A DNA stretch of 64,000 nucleotides from Actinomadura oligospora ATCC 43269 (GCF_000518265.1 NZ_KI912410.1:124001-188000); one strand, 5' to 3'; counted from the first letter of the stretch, positions 16,027-24,812 are shown. Made by a program: numbers and translations. Notes: generated from the sequence alone by a model not told the origin.

Positions 16027-17324
16027 TGGACCACGCACTGGTCAAGCGGCTGCGCCAGGAGGTCGGCGACCGGCTCGCGCAGCAGCGCCGCCTGGACGCC
16101 GCCAACGGCCTGCCGCCGATGTCCGGCGAGGACGAGCGGCAGTTCGCCCGCGCGCTGATCTCGCAGGTCCTGGAGGAGTTCGCGCGCGGCGAGATCACCT
16201 CCGGACGCCGTCCGCCGAACGCCGAGGAGGAGGAGGCGCTCGCGGCGGGCGTCCACGCGGCGCTGTTCGGCGTCGGCCGCCTCCAGCCGCTGCTCGAGGA
16301 CCCCGAGATCGAGAACATCGACCTCAACGGCTGCGACCGCGTCTTCATCGGCTACGCCGACGGACGCGAGGTCATGGGCGAGCCGGTCGCCGAGAGCGAC
16401 GAGGAACTCGTCGAGCTCATCCAGATCCTCGCCGCCTACTCCGGCCTGTCGTCGCGTCCGTTCGACACCGCCAACCCCCAGCTCGACCTGCGCCTGCCGG
16501 ACGGCTCGCGCCTCTCCGCCGTGATGGACGTGACCGTCCGCCCCGCGCTGTCGATCCGCCGCGCCCGGCTCGGCAAGGTGTTCCTGTCCGACCTCATCGG
16601 CAACGGGACGCTCACCCCCGAGGTCGGACTGTTCCTGCGCGCGGCCGTCCTGGCCCGCAAGAACATCATGATCGCCGGGGCGACCAACGCCGGGAAGACG
16701 ACCCTGCTGCGCGCCATCGCCAACGAGATCCCGACGCACGAGCGCCTCATCACCGTCGAGCGCGCCCTCGAACTCGGCCTGGACGCCTTCCCCGAACTCC
16801 ACCCGAACGTGGTCGCGTTCGAGCAGCGCCTGCCGAACTCCGAGGGCCAGGGCGCGATCTCCATGGCCGAGCTCGTCCGCCGCTCGCTGCGCATGAACCC
16901 GTCCCGCGTGATCGTCGGCGAGGTCCTCGGCGACGAGATCGTCACCATGCTGAACGCGATGACGCAGGGCAACGACGGCTCCCTGTCGACCATCCACGCC
17001 AACTCCTCCATGGAGGTCTTCAACCGCGTCGCGACGTACGCGATCCAGTCCGAGGAGCGCCTCCCGGTCGAGGCCACCCACATGCTCATCGCGGGCGCCA
17101 TCGACTTCGTCGTCTTCATCGAGAAGCGCAACGACTACGCCACCGGCGGACGGCTGCGCCGGTACGTCGCGTCCATCCGCGAAGTCACGGGCGTCGACGG
17201 CCGCGTCCTGTCGTCGGAGGTCTTCGCCCTCGCCCCGGACGGCCAGGCCCACCCCGCCGCCCCCATCGCCTGCGCCGCCGAACTCGCCGAGCACGGCTAC
17301 GACCCCACCGCCGGAGGCTGGTGA
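16026..17324 (+). CDS. cpaF: CpaF/TadA secretion ATPase
   Basis: A 432-residue type II/IV secretion ATPase. An N-terminal helical region (1-100) is followed by the ATPase core with Walker A GATNAGKTT (about 216-226), Walker B RVIVGEVLGDE (about 293-303) and a His box GSLSTIHANS near 325. It powers assembly of Flp pili at the inner face of the membrane, with TadB and TadC as membrane partners encoded next. Length fits the family. It is coupled to the CpaE-like gene by a 1-nt overlap. Confidence 0.92.
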   Translation: MDHALVKRLRQEVGDRLAQQRRLDAANGLPPMSGEDERQFARALISQVLEEFARGEITSGRRPPNAEEEEALAAGVHAALFGVGRLQPLLEDPEIENIDLNGCDRVFIGYADGREVMGEPVAESDEELVELIQILAAYSGLSSRPFDTANPQLDLRLPDGSRLSAVMDVTVRPALSIRRARLGKVFLSDLIGNGTLTPEVGLFLRAAVLARKNIMIAGATNAGKTTLLRAIANEIPTHERLITVERALELGLDAFPELHPNVVAFEQRLPNSEGQGAISMAELVRRSLRMNPSRVIVGEVLGDEIVTMLNAMTQGNDGSLSTIHANSSMEVFNRVATYAIQSEERLPVEATHMLIAGAIDFVVFIEKRNDYATGGRLRRYVASIREVTGVDGRVLSSEVFALAPDGQAHPAAPIACAAELAEHGYDPTAGGW

Positions 17325-17326
17325 CC

Positions 17327-17476
17327 ATGCCCCGCCCACCCGCCGCACCCCGCCCACCCGCCGCACCCCGCCCGACTGCCGCGCCTCGCCCACCCGCCGC
17401 GTCTCGCCTGACTGCCGCGCCCCGCCTGCTCGGCGTGCCCCGCCCGCTCGGCGCGTTCGTGCCCGGAGGCCGGTGA
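17327..17476 (+). CDS. Small repeat-encoded Pro-rich ORF between cpaF and tadB
   Basis: A 49-residue ORF starts at ATG 17327, 2 nt after the cpaF stop, and ends in TGATG overlapping the tadB ATG. It is made of six-residue units PRPPAA, PRPTAA and SRLTAA encoded by an 18-bp tandem repeat, then a unique end LGAFVPGGR. If translated it would couple tadB to cpaF. It may only be a translational bridge grown from a repeat. No homologue is recognised. Confidence 0.4.
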   Translation: MPRPPAAPRPPAAPRPTAAPRPPAASRLTAAPRLLGVPRPLGAFVPGGR

Positions 17477-18426
17477 TGTTCGCCCCGGACGTCCTGCTGG
17501 CCATCGTCACCGGCGCCATCGCCGGAGGCGGTCTGCTGCTGCTCGGCGTCGCGCTGCGCGGCCTCCCCGCCCGTCCCGGCCAGCCGAAACGGGGCCGCGA
17601 GGACCTGCTCCGCACCCTCACCACCCGGACGGGCGTCGCCGTGATGAGCGCGCTCGCCGTCCTGGTCGTCACCCGCTGGGCCGTCGCCGCCGCCGGAACC
17701 GCCGCCCTCGTCCTCGCCTGGAACGGCCTGGCGGGCGGCGCCGCCGAGGAACGCCGCGCCATGGCCCGCCTCGAGGCCCTCGCCGCCTGGACCGAGTCCC
17801 TCCGCGACACCATCGCGGGAGCCGTCGGCCTCGAACAGGCCATCCCCGCGTCGCTGCGCGCCGCCGCCCCCGCCCTGCAGCAGCCGCTCCGCGTCCTCGT
17901 GGACCGCCTGCACACCCGCGTCCCGATGCCCGAGGCCCTCCGCCGCTTCGCCGACGACCTGGACGACCCGTCCGCCGACCTCGTCGTCGCCGCCCTCATC
18001 CTGAACGCCAAACTCCGCGGCCCCGGCCTCCGCGACATGCTCGGCGCCCTCTCCGCCTCCGCCCGCGCCGAACTCGACATGCGCCGCCGCGTCGAAGCCG
18101 ACCGCCGCTCCACCCGCCGCAGCGTCCGCATCGTCGTCGCCGTCTCGGTCGGCACCGCGCTCGTCCTCGCGGTCTTCAACCACGGCTACGTCAGGCCGTA
18201 CGACGATTTCCTCGGGCAGCTCGTCCTGATCCTGGTCATCGCCCTGTACGCGGGCGGATTCGTGTGGCTGCGCCAGTTGTCCAAGTACGAGCTGCCCGGA
18301 CGCTTCCTCATCGAACCGAAACCGTCGCCGGGCGTCCCGGGAGAGGTCCCGAGCACGGTCGCGGGATGGCGGTCGGGCTCGACCCTGCGCGGACGGCACA
18401 CCATGGACGCGGGAGGCGGCTCATGA
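17476..18426 (+). CDS. TadB-like pilus assembly membrane protein
   Basis: A 316-residue protein with N-terminal membrane segments (about 5-28 and 50-88), a central T2SSF-type cytoplasmic helical domain (about 100-215: MARLEALAAWTESLRDTI and later RRRVEADRRSTRRS) and two C-terminal membrane segments. TadB and TadC form the inner-membrane platform of the Flp pilus. ATG 17476 has GGAGG at 17465-17469; a GTG at 17473 is less well spaced. The stop overlaps the tadC start in ATGA. Confidence 0.85.
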   Translation: MFAPDVLLAIVTGAIAGGGLLLLGVALRGLPARPGQPKRGREDLLRTLTTRTGVAVMSALAVLVVTRWAVAAAGTAALVLAWNGLAGGAAEERRAMARLEALAAWTESLRDTIAGAVGLEQAIPASLRAAAPALQQPLRVLVDRLHTRVPMPEALRRFADDLDDPSADLVVAALILNAKLRGPGLRDMLGALSASARAELDMRRRVEADRRSTRRSVRIVVAVSVGTALVLAVFNHGYVRPYDDFLGQLVLILVIALYAGGFVWLRQLSKYELPGRFLIEPKPSPGVPGEVPSTVAGWRSGSTLRGRHTMDAGGGS

Positions 18427-19337
18427 CCGGCGCGATCGTCGCCGGGGCCATCGTCGGCCTCGGCCTCTACCTGCTCTCGCGTGCCCTGTTCCCGCCTCGT
18501 CCCGGGCTGGCGACACGGCTCGCGAGCTTCGACGCGGCCCGGGACCGGGAGCTGGCCAGGCGCCCAGCCCGGTCGTCCCCGACGCTGGAGAAGGTCGGCG
18601 GGCTGCGAGCCCGCGTCGGCGGAGCGGCCGTCCGCTATTGCGAGGCGCGCGGCTGGCAGCTCCGGTCGATCCGCGCCGACCTCGCCATCACCGACCGTTC
18701 GCTGGAGGCGCTCCTCGGGACGAAGTTCCTGCTCGCCGCGTCCGCGCTGCTGTTCATCCCGGTCGTCACGGGCTACTTCGCCCTGCTCGGCCTCGGCGTG
18801 AGCCTCGAGGCGCCGCTGTGGCTGTGCGGCGCGTTCGCGGTCATGTTCTTCTTCATGCCCGACATGCAGCTCCGGCACGAGGCCCGCGGACGCCGCCAGG
18901 ACTTCCGGCACGTCGTCGGCGCCTTCCTGGACCTCGTCGCGATGAACCTCGCGGGCGGACGGGGCGTTCCCGAGGCGCTGCTCGCCGCGTCCAGCGTCGG
19001 CGACGGCTGGGCGATGCTGCGGATCCGCGAGGCCCTGTCCAACGCGCGGATCTCCGGCCGGACGCCCTGGCAGTCGCTCGGCGGCCTCGGCGACGAGCTG
19101 AACGTCGAGGAGCTGAGGGACCTCGCGGGCGCGCTGTCCCTGGTCGCCGACGACGGCGCGCAGATCCGCAAGTCCCTCGCCGCGCGCGCCGCGTCCATGC
19201 GCAGCCGCGAGCTGTCCGACCTGGTCGGTCGCGCGAACGAGCGGTCACAGTCCATGCTGGTCGCCCAGCTGCTCTTCTGCGCCGCCTTCCTGATCTTCCT
19301 CGCCTACCCCGCTCTGATGCGCCTCACGACCTCGTGA
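18423..19337 (+). CDS. TadC-like pilus assembly membrane protein
   Basis: A 304-residue membrane protein with a T2SSF-type domain in the second half (FRHVVGAFLDLVAMNLAGGRGVPEALL onward, about 160-270) and hydrophobic segments near 1-18, 100-140 and 280-300. It is the usual partner of TadB. It overlaps tadB by 4 nt and precedes the pilin gene. Confidence 0.85.
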   Translation: MTGAIVAGAIVGLGLYLLSRALFPPRPGLATRLASFDAARDRELARRPARSSPTLEKVGGLRARVGGAAVRYCEARGWQLRSIRADLAITDRSLEALLGTKFLLAASALLFIPVVTGYFALLGLGVSLEAPLWLCGAFAVMFFFMPDMQLRHEARGRRQDFRHVVGAFLDLVAMNLAGGRGVPEALLAASSVGDGWAMLRIREALSNARISGRTPWQSLGGLGDELNVEELRDLAGALSLVADDGAQIRKSLAARAASMRSRELSDLVGRANERSQSMLVAQLLFCAAFLIFLAYPALMRLTTS

Positions 19338-19360
19338 GACGCCGCGAAGAAGGAGTACCG

Positions 19361-19570
19361 ATGAACCCGCTGAACGATCCGCTGATCGTCTACCTGCGCG
19401 CCCTGCTCTCCGACCGTGTGCACCGCCTGCGCTCGGACGGCGAGGAGCAGTCGGCCGGCGCGTCCGCGATCGAGTGGGCCATCATCACCGCGATCCTCGT
19501 CGGCATCGCCGTCGCCATCGGCGCCGTCGTCAAGGGACGTATCGACAAGGAGGTCGCGAACATCAAGTAG
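19361..19570 (+). CDS. Flp-type pilin
   Basis: A 69-residue prepilin with RBS AGGAG 5 nt upstream. A 33-residue polar leader ends in Gly33; cleavage there would leave Ala34 at +1 and Glu38 at +5, as in type IV/Flp pilins. The single hydrophobic helix IITAILVGIAVAIGAVV follows and the mature protein would be only about 36 residues. The leader is longer than in Gram-negative Flp pilins, as usual for actinobacteria. It is the probable main subunit of the pilus made by this operon; the processing peptidase is not in the window. Confidence 0.85.
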   Translation: MNPLNDPLIVYLRALLSDRVHRLRSDGEEQSAGASAIEWAIITAILVGIAVAIGAVVKGRIDKEVANIK

Positions 19571-19596
19571 CCGCCCGCCCTTCAGGAGGAACCGTC

Positions 19597-20136
19597 ATGC
19601 CGCGCACAGCCCCCCGGACGGACAGGCCCGCCCGGGACGTCCAGGAGCGACGCGACCGTGGCATGGATGACGGACGCGGCCGGGGCCCGGAGGAACGACG
19701 CGCCCGGGACGTGGAGGAGGAGCGTGACCGGGGTGTGTCCGCGGTCGAGTTCGCGATCCTCGCGCCGATCCTGATCCTCACACTCCTGGCGGTGTTCCAG
19801 TTCGCGTTCTACTACTACGCGCGCGAGGTCACCCTCGCCGCCGCCCAGTCCGGTGCGCGCGTCGCCCGGACGACCCCGGGCGGCGACTGGCAGGGCGCGG
19901 CCGACCAGTCCGCGCGCGACTCCGCGTCCAAGGTCGGCAAGGGCATGCTGGACGGCGGCGTCCAGGTCCAGTCCGGTCAGGACGGCGACCAGCGCTGGGT
20001 CGAGGTCAGCGGCAAGGTCGTCAAGGTCATCCCGTTCGTGGACTTCCATGTCTCGCAGCGGTCCCGTGGCCCCATCGAGTGCTTCCGACCGGACGTCGGC
20101 TCCGGCACGGCCTGCCAGGGCGGCGGGGCCCCATGA
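19597..20136 (+). CDS. TadE-like pseudopilin with a duplicated charged leader
   Basis: A 179-residue protein. Residues 48-80 hold the TadE motif: Gly-Val-Ser-Ala-Val-Glu-Phe followed by a hydrophobic helix ILAPILILTLLAVFQFAFYYY. The leader of 47 residues is extremely rich in Arg, Asp and Glu and contains two near copies of a ten-residue unit (RDVQERRDRG and RDVEEERDRG). AGGAGG lies 7 nt before the ATG. The body after the helix is Gly/Gln-rich and ends with two Cys. TadE-like proteins are minor pilins. The stop overlaps the next gene in ATGA. Confidence 0.8.
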   Translation: MPRTAPRTDRPARDVQERRDRGMDDGRGRGPEERRARDVEEERDRGVSAVEFAILAPILILTLLAVFQFAFYYYAREVTLAAAQSGARVARTTPGGDWQGAADQSARDSASKVGKGMLDGGVQVQSGQDGDQRWVEVSGKVVKVIPFVDFHVSQRSRGPIECFRPDVGSGTACQGGGAP

Positions 20137-20573
20137 TCCGACGCGCCGCCCGGCCGGTGGACGACGAGGGCACGATGACGCTGGAGATGGTCTTCGCGAC
20201 CCCGATCATCCTGCTGCTGCTCGGCCTGCTCGTCATCTCCGGACGGGTCGTGGACGCGCAGAGCCAGGTGGACGGCGCCGCCCGGGACGCCGCCCGCGCC
20301 GCGTCCACGGCACGCGCCGAGGGCGCGGCCCGCGACCTCGCGCAGCAGGCCGCCACCGGCGACCTGGCCGGTCACGACTGGTGCGAGGGCGGCCCCCAGA
20401 TCAGCCCCGACACGACCGCGTGGGGCGCCGGCGGACGCGTCACCGTCACCGTGACCTGCCGCGTCGACTTCTCCGATCTGGCCCTGCCCGGCTTCCCCGG
20501 CAGCCGCACCCTCACCGGCAAGGCCGTCGCCCCCATCGACACCTACACCTATCGCGGCGGTGGCACCCCATGA
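20133..20573 (+). CDS. TadE/TadF-like pseudopilin
   Basis: A 146-residue protein with a short leader, DDEGTMTLEMVFATPIILLLLGLL near residues 10-33 (pilin-type Gly then Glu then hydrophobic helix), and a 110-residue outer domain with a Cys pair. It is the second of three minor-pilin genes in a row, each overlapping the next by 4 nt. Confidence 0.8.
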   Translation: MIRRAARPVDDEGTMTLEMVFATPIILLLLGLLVISGRVVDAQSQVDGAARDAARAASTARAEGAARDLAQQAATGDLAGHDWCEGGPQISPDTTAWGAGGRVTVTVTCRVDFSDLALPGFPGSRTLTGKAVAPIDTYTYRGGGTP

Positions 20574-21043
20574 CGTCCCCGACACGATCACGCGTCCGCG
20601 CCCGGTTCGCGCTGCTCCGAGACCCGGCCGAACGCGACCGCGGCACCATCACGCTCTACATCGTCCTGTTCACGCCCGCCGTGTTCGTCCTCGCGGGCCT
20701 CCTCCTGGACGGCGGACGCGCCATCCACGCCCGGCAGCGGGCCGCCGACATGGCCGAGCAGGCCGCCCGCGCCGGAGCCAACCAGATCGACACCAACGCG
20801 CTCCGCGAGAACGGCAAGGTCCAGATCGACACCCAGACCGCGTGCGCGAGCGCCTACTCCCTCCTCGACGACTACGGCCAGCAGGTGGACGCCCGCAGCT
20901 GCGATCCGACGCAGGACGAGGTCCGCGTCTCGGTGCGGATCACCGTCCATCCGCAGCTGCTCGGCATCATCCCCGGCATGGGCTCGTTCCACATGACCTC
21001 CGACGCGTCCGCCCACCCGGTCACCGCCGACACCCCGCAGTGA
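20570..21043 (+). CDS. TadG-like pilus-associated protein
   Basis: A 157-residue protein with a basic leader, RDRGTITLYIVLFTPAVFVLAGLLLDGGRAI near residues 23-53 (TadG-type helix) and an extracellular domain of about 100 residues. It is the last gene of the tad operon. Its 3' end faces the frameshifted secreted gene, with 8 nt between the stops. Confidence 0.8.
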   Translation: MTSPTRSRVRARFALLRDPAERDRGTITLYIVLFTPAVFVLAGLLLDGGRAIHARQRAADMAEQAARAGANQIDTNALRENGKVQIDTQTACASAYSLLDDYGQQVDARSCDPTQDEVRVSVRITVHPQLLGIIPGMGSFHMTSDASAHPVTADTPQ

Positions 21044-21051
21044 CCCGGCCA

Positions 21052-21736
21052 CCTCACTTCACGACTCTGAAAGTGGCCTTGGGCTGCGAGAGCTTCTTTC
21101 GGAAGAACGCCCCGAACGGTGTCCGCCGTGCCCTTCGGGACCCACTTCCACACGGTCATCGTCTTCGGAATCGGGTGGGGCTTTCCGACGTCGAACGAAG
21201 CGGCCAGGGCATAGCCGTAACTCGGGTTCCCCTGGTCGTACTGAACCCACATGTACCCCTTGGTGCACTTCTTCGGGGTCATCGTGCCCGTGACCTGCAG
21301 AGCGGGGGCGACAAGGGCTGCTCGGAGAGTGGTTCAGCCCGCCCGGAACCTTCGTCCAGGTCCAGGGCGAGTACTGGCGGAACGAGGTCGGATACAGGCA
21401 GGACACCTCCCACCGGTAGCGGGCCTTGCTGGGGTGGCTGGTGGCATCCACACCGATCACGGCGCTGAAGCGCAGCTTCTTCCCCGGAGGCAGGTAGTAG
21501 TGCGGGTCGGGGTCGAGCGCCGACCATCCGGCGGGCGTCGTACGCCAGAGCGAGGCGCGGCTCGGAAGCGTGAGCACCTCCTGGTTGATGCCGATCCACA
21601 TCAGGTACGCCTCGCAGCACCCGCTCTTGGCAGGCCGCTGAGCATCAGCCGCCGATGCCGGAAGGGCGGCCCCTCCCAGCGCGAGACCCGCGCACGCCGG
21701 TGCCCAGGTGAACGTGCGACCGCAGCTACGAGGCAT
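21052..21736 (-). pseudogene. Secreted protein gene broken by two apparent frameshifts
   Basis: ATG 21736 (AAGGA upstream) begins a signal peptide with an ASAADA-type cleavage region, then a sensible secreted domain rich in Trp and Tyr down to about 21315. There the frame turns into Arg/Gly/Pro-rich nonsense, while the frame one base later reads well (ALVAPALQVTGTMTPKKC, then MWVQYDQGNPSYGYALAASF) to about 21125. A second +1 step gives FGAFFRKKLSQPKATF and a stop at 21052, just before tadG. The protein would be about 228 residues. Family not recognised. It is either a pseudogene or has sequencing errors; the second shift is the less certain. Confidence 0.6.
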
Positions 21737-21907
21737 GTGAGCCGTCCTTACGCGATCTCGTGTTCCAGGGGAGCGGAATCGTACGTTTGCAGCTGGTGAT
21801 CACGAGAGTCAACATGCCGGTGTGGCCACCCGTGGCGCTTGGGGATGGTGAGGCAAGCGTCGGATTTCCGCCAGCGTTGTTGATCGCCGGTGCTCCATGC
21901 TCGGATC

Positions 21908-22342
21908 ATGGTGAACGAAACGGGTGCGTGGGCTGTGATGCAGGAGTTCTACGCGGCTGAGGCCGCTTATGTGGCGGCGGGCGGGTATGGCCGGGGCGAC
22001 TTTTCGGGGGTTGCCGCCTATCTGGATCCGGACGTGGTGTTGTACCAGGCTCCCGGGATGCCTTTCAGTGGTACTGGTGAGTGGCGGGGGCATGCGGGGA
22101 TGGAAAGGTTCATGGCGGCCTTCAGTGACGCCTGGGAATCGATGGAGTTCCTGGAACAGGAGCACTGGGGGGACGCCGACACGGTCGTGGTGGGCAACCG
22201 CGTCCGGTTCCGGGCCAAGGGGACGGGCCGGGAGGTCGAGACGCGGATCGTGCAGCTGATCAAGGTGCGGGACGGGCGGATGCTCGAATGCCGTCCGTTC
22301 TACTGGAATCCGGCCGCGATCAGCGAGGCGTGCACTCCGTGA
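21908..22342 (+). CDS. NTF2-like/SnoaL-type small protein
   Basis: A 144-residue alpha+beta protein: an N-terminal helix with MQEFYAAEAAYVA, a strand with LDPDVVLYQAPGMPFSGTGEWRGHAGMERFM and later VGNRVRFRAKGTGREVETRIVQLIKVRDGRM. This is the cone-like fold of NTF2/SnoaL proteins, which bind small molecules or act as cyclases and isomerases. No catalytic residue set is clear. ATG 21908 starts MVNETGAW; the ATG at 21890 is the alternative. It is a single-gene unit. Confidence 0.75.
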   Translation: MVNETGAWAVMQEFYAAEAAYVAAGGYGRGDFSGVAAYLDPDVVLYQAPGMPFSGTGEWRGHAGMERFMAAFSDAWESMEFLEQEHWGDADTVVVGNRVRFRAKGTGREVETRIVQLIKVRDGRMLECRPFYWNPAAISEACTP

Positions 22343-22525
22343 AATAGTCGGTTCATCAGTTTATGACAAACGTCGTCGCTCACTATGTGAGTGGTGGCGT
22401 GCTGTGGCCAGCAAGGGGCTGACCTGCCCTCTTGTCAAGAATGTCGGGGTGGCCGATGGCGACGTGAATCAACGACGCGCGGTGAGGTGGTTCGCCCTTC
22501 GCCGGTGAAGAAAGGAAGTGTCCTG

Positions 22526-23116
22526 GTGCGGGGAATTCTTTTGGCGCGCCGGATATCGGCCTGCCTTGTCGCGGCCGGGTGCGCGGTCGGGCTCGCGCCC
22601 GCCACGGCCGGCGCGCGGACAGTCACAGGCGTGACGACGACGGTCACCTTGCACGGTTATTCGAACTTCCGTGACACGACTTCCGGGATGTTCATGGCGA
22701 GGTGCCTCGACTCGGTCTTCACGAGCTCGTCCGCAAGCTCCACGGGCCTCGGGCAGATGTCCGCGTGGACCTTCCATGACTCCAACCTGCCCGCCGGGAC
22801 GTGCACACAGGCGCCTCCCGCCGGCGTAACGGCGGTCGTGGCGTCGGGACTGCCGTACACCTTCAACTCGACCACGGGCTCGTCCGGAACGCTCACCGGC
22901 CTTCGGTTCGTCCTCAGCATGTGGGACGGATGCATCCTCGTGGTCGAAGGCCCGGGTGCGACGACCGGGTCCCTCAACTGGGCCCGCTCATCAGCGGGGC
23001 AGGTCACCTTCTCCGGGGGCAATCTCGTCGTGGGAACGGCGAACTCCAACTGTGACCCGTACTGGTACAGCCCCGGGGACACCGTCAGCGCCAACGGGCT
23101 CTACCCGTACCCGTAG
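22526..23116 (+). CDS. Secreted protein of unknown function
   Basis: A 196-residue protein from GTG 22526 with AAAGGAAG 7 nt upstream. It has a classic signal peptide: basic start, hydrophobic core, and cleavage near ATAGA at about residue 29. The mature part is Ser/Thr/Gly-rich with four Cys, likely in two disulphides, and probably beta-sheet. No catalytic motif is seen. Confidence 0.65.
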   Translation: MRGILLARRISACLVAAGCAVGLAPATAGARTVTGVTTTVTLHGYSNFRDTTSGMFMARCLDSVFTSSSASSTGLGQMSAWTFHDSNLPAGTCTQAPPAGVTAVVASGLPYTFNSTTGSSGTLTGLRFVLSMWDGCILVVEGPGATTGSLNWARSSAGQVTFSGGNLVVGTANSNCDPYWYSPGDTVSANGLYPYP

Positions 23117-23147
23117 CCGGTGACGATCACCAGTCCCTGACGCTGGG

Positions 23148-23507
23148 TCAGTCGGTCGGGGGCGTCCAGGCGGCGACGAGGGCCACGAGGCCGGGGAAGC
23201 GGGCGTCGAGGTCGCCCGTGCGGACGTGGCTGCGCCGCTCCAGGCCGTACTGCCGCTGCCGGATGACCCCGGCCTCGCGCAGCGCGCGGAAGTGGTGGGT
23301 CAGGGACGACTTCGGACGGTCGAAGCCGAACCAGCCGCAGGTGTGGTCGAAGTCCTCGCGCTCCAGCAGCAGCCGCTGGACGATCTCCAGCCGCAGCGGA
23401 TCGCTGAGCGCGCCGAGGACGGTCTCCAGGCGCAGGTCGTCCACGTCCGGTTCGGGCAGCGGCGCGGGCGCGCCGTCCGGTACGGGGATCTCGCGGATCT
23501 CGGGCAT
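23148..23507 (-). CDS. ArsR-family transcriptional repressor
   Basis: A 119-residue regulator with an ArsR winged helix-turn-helix (about 25-100): VLGALSDPLRLEIVQRLL, then SSLTHHFRALREAGVI as recognition helix, then a wing with RQRQYGLERRSHV. No metal-binding CxC pair is seen, though single Cys57 is present. It is divergent from an MFS gene and shares with it a 72-bp gap with inverted repeats, so it very likely represses both. Confidence 0.88.
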   Translation of the reverse strand: MPEIREIPVPDGAPAPLPEPDVDDLRLETVLGALSDPLRLEIVQRLLLEREDFDHTCGWFGFDRPKSSLTHHFRALREAGVIRQRQYGLERRSHVRTGDLDARFPGLVALVAAWTPPTD

Positions 23508-23516
23508 CGCACCTCC

Positions 23517-23566
23517 TTGTACGAGTTTGATCGTACTGCATGCTAAGTTCGAGAAAACTCGTACAA
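23517..23566. promoter_or_regulatory. Divergent operator for ArsR regulator and MFS transporter
   Basis: TTGTACGAGTTT (23517-23528) and AAACTCGTACAA (23555-23566) are perfect 12-bp inverted repeats. An inner dyad GTACGA-N6-TCGTAC lies at 23519-23536. Being in the shared gap, it is the likely binding site for the ArsR protein. Confidence 0.75.
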
Positions 23567-23578
23567 GGGGGACCCCTC

Positions 23579-24775
23579 ATGCTCCTGGCTCCGGCGACGC
23601 CCGCCACGTCCGTGTCCACACGCCGGATCTGGCTGGCCGCCTGGCCGGTCACGGCCGTGTTCGTGCTGTCGAACGCCGCGACCCCGCTCTACGTGCTCTG
23701 GCAGCACCGGATCGGGTTCTCGCGCGGCACGCTCACCGTGGTCTTCGCCTGTTACATCGTCGGGCTGCTCGGGACGCTGCCGGTGGCGGGCATCGCGTCC
23801 GACCGGCTCGGCCGCAAGCCCGTCCTGCTGCCCGCGCTCGCCGCCGCGCTCGTCGCGTGCGGACTGTTCGCGACCGCCTCGTCCGTGGCCGCGCTGATGG
23901 CGGCGCGCCTGCTCACCGGCATCGGGGTCGGCGCGGCGGTGTCCGCCGGGATGGCCGCCGTCACCGACGTCGCGGGCCCCGACCGCAAGCGCCTCGCCGC
24001 GTTGCTCGCCTCGACCGCGATGGTGTTCGGCGCGGGCCTCGGACCGCTGCTCTCGGGCGTCCTGTCCGAGGTCGGCCCCGCGTGGACGGTCTTCGCCGTC
24101 GAAGCGTTCCTCCTGGTCACCGCGATCGCGGTCGTCACGCGGCTGCCCGTCCAGCGTCCGGCGGGCGAAGGACGGGGGACGCGCTGGGTGCGGATTCCGG
24201 GAGTCCCGCGACCGAACCGGCGGGACCTCGCGATGGGCGTCGCGGTGTTCGCGCCCGGCATCACGGCGACCTCGTTCGTGCTGTCGCTCGGGCCGTCCCT
24301 GCTCTCCGGGATGCTCGGCACCGACAACCGGATCGTCGCCGGCGCGACCGCCTTCGTGATGTTCTCCGCCGCGACCGGCGTGCAGTTCGCCGTGCGCGGC
24401 CTCGCGCGGACGAAGGTCCTGCTGCTCGGGGCCGTGAGCACGCTCGCGGGCATGGGGGCGCTCGTCATGGCCGTCCAGGCCAGGGAGATCGTGCCGCTGG
24501 TCGCGGCGGCCGTCCTCGCGGGGGCCGGGCAGGGGCTCGGGCAGCTCGGCGGGCTGTCGCTGCTGAACGCGAACGTCCCGGCGCGGCGTCTGGCCGAGGC
24601 CAACGCGGCGCTGAACGTCGGCGGCTACCTGCTCGCCGGGACGCTCCCCGTCGCCGCCGGCTACCTCAGCGACCCGCTGGGCCTCGCGACGGGGAGCACC
24701 GTGTTCGCCGCCGTCCTCGCGACGCTCGCCGCCCTGGGCGCGGCGACCGTCGCGATCAACACGGGACCCCGCTGA
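23579..24775 (+). CDS. MFS transporter controlled by the adjacent ArsR regulator
   Basis: A 398-residue, 12-helix major facilitator protein. The MFS motif after helix 2 reads GIASDRLGRKPVLL, and the helix 5 GPLLSG-type antiporter motif is present, so it is probably a proton-driven drug exporter. ATG 23579 has AGGGGGA 6 nt upstream; the frame is open to 23540, but that would run into the operator. It is divergent to the ArsR gene. Confidence 0.88.
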   Translation: MLLAPATPATSVSTRRIWLAAWPVTAVFVLSNAATPLYVLWQHRIGFSRGTLTVVFACYIVGLLGTLPVAGIASDRLGRKPVLLPALAAALVACGLFATASSVAALMAARLLTGIGVGAAVSAGMAAVTDVAGPDRKRLAALLASTAMVFGAGLGPLLSGVLSEVGPAWTVFAVEAFLLVTAIAVVTRLPVQRPAGEGRGTRWVRIPGVPRPNRRDLAMGVAVFAPGITATSFVLSLGPSLLSGMLGTDNRIVAGATAFVMFSAATGVQFAVRGLARTKVLLLGAVSTLAGMGALVMAVQAREIVPLVAAAVLAGAGQGLGQLGGLSLLNANVPARRLAEANAALNVGGYLLAGTLPVAAGYLSDPLGLATGSTVFAAVLATLAALGAATVAINTGPR

Positions 24776-24812
24776 CGCGGGACGGCCTGACGAACTCGGC
24801 GATTCGTCGGCG

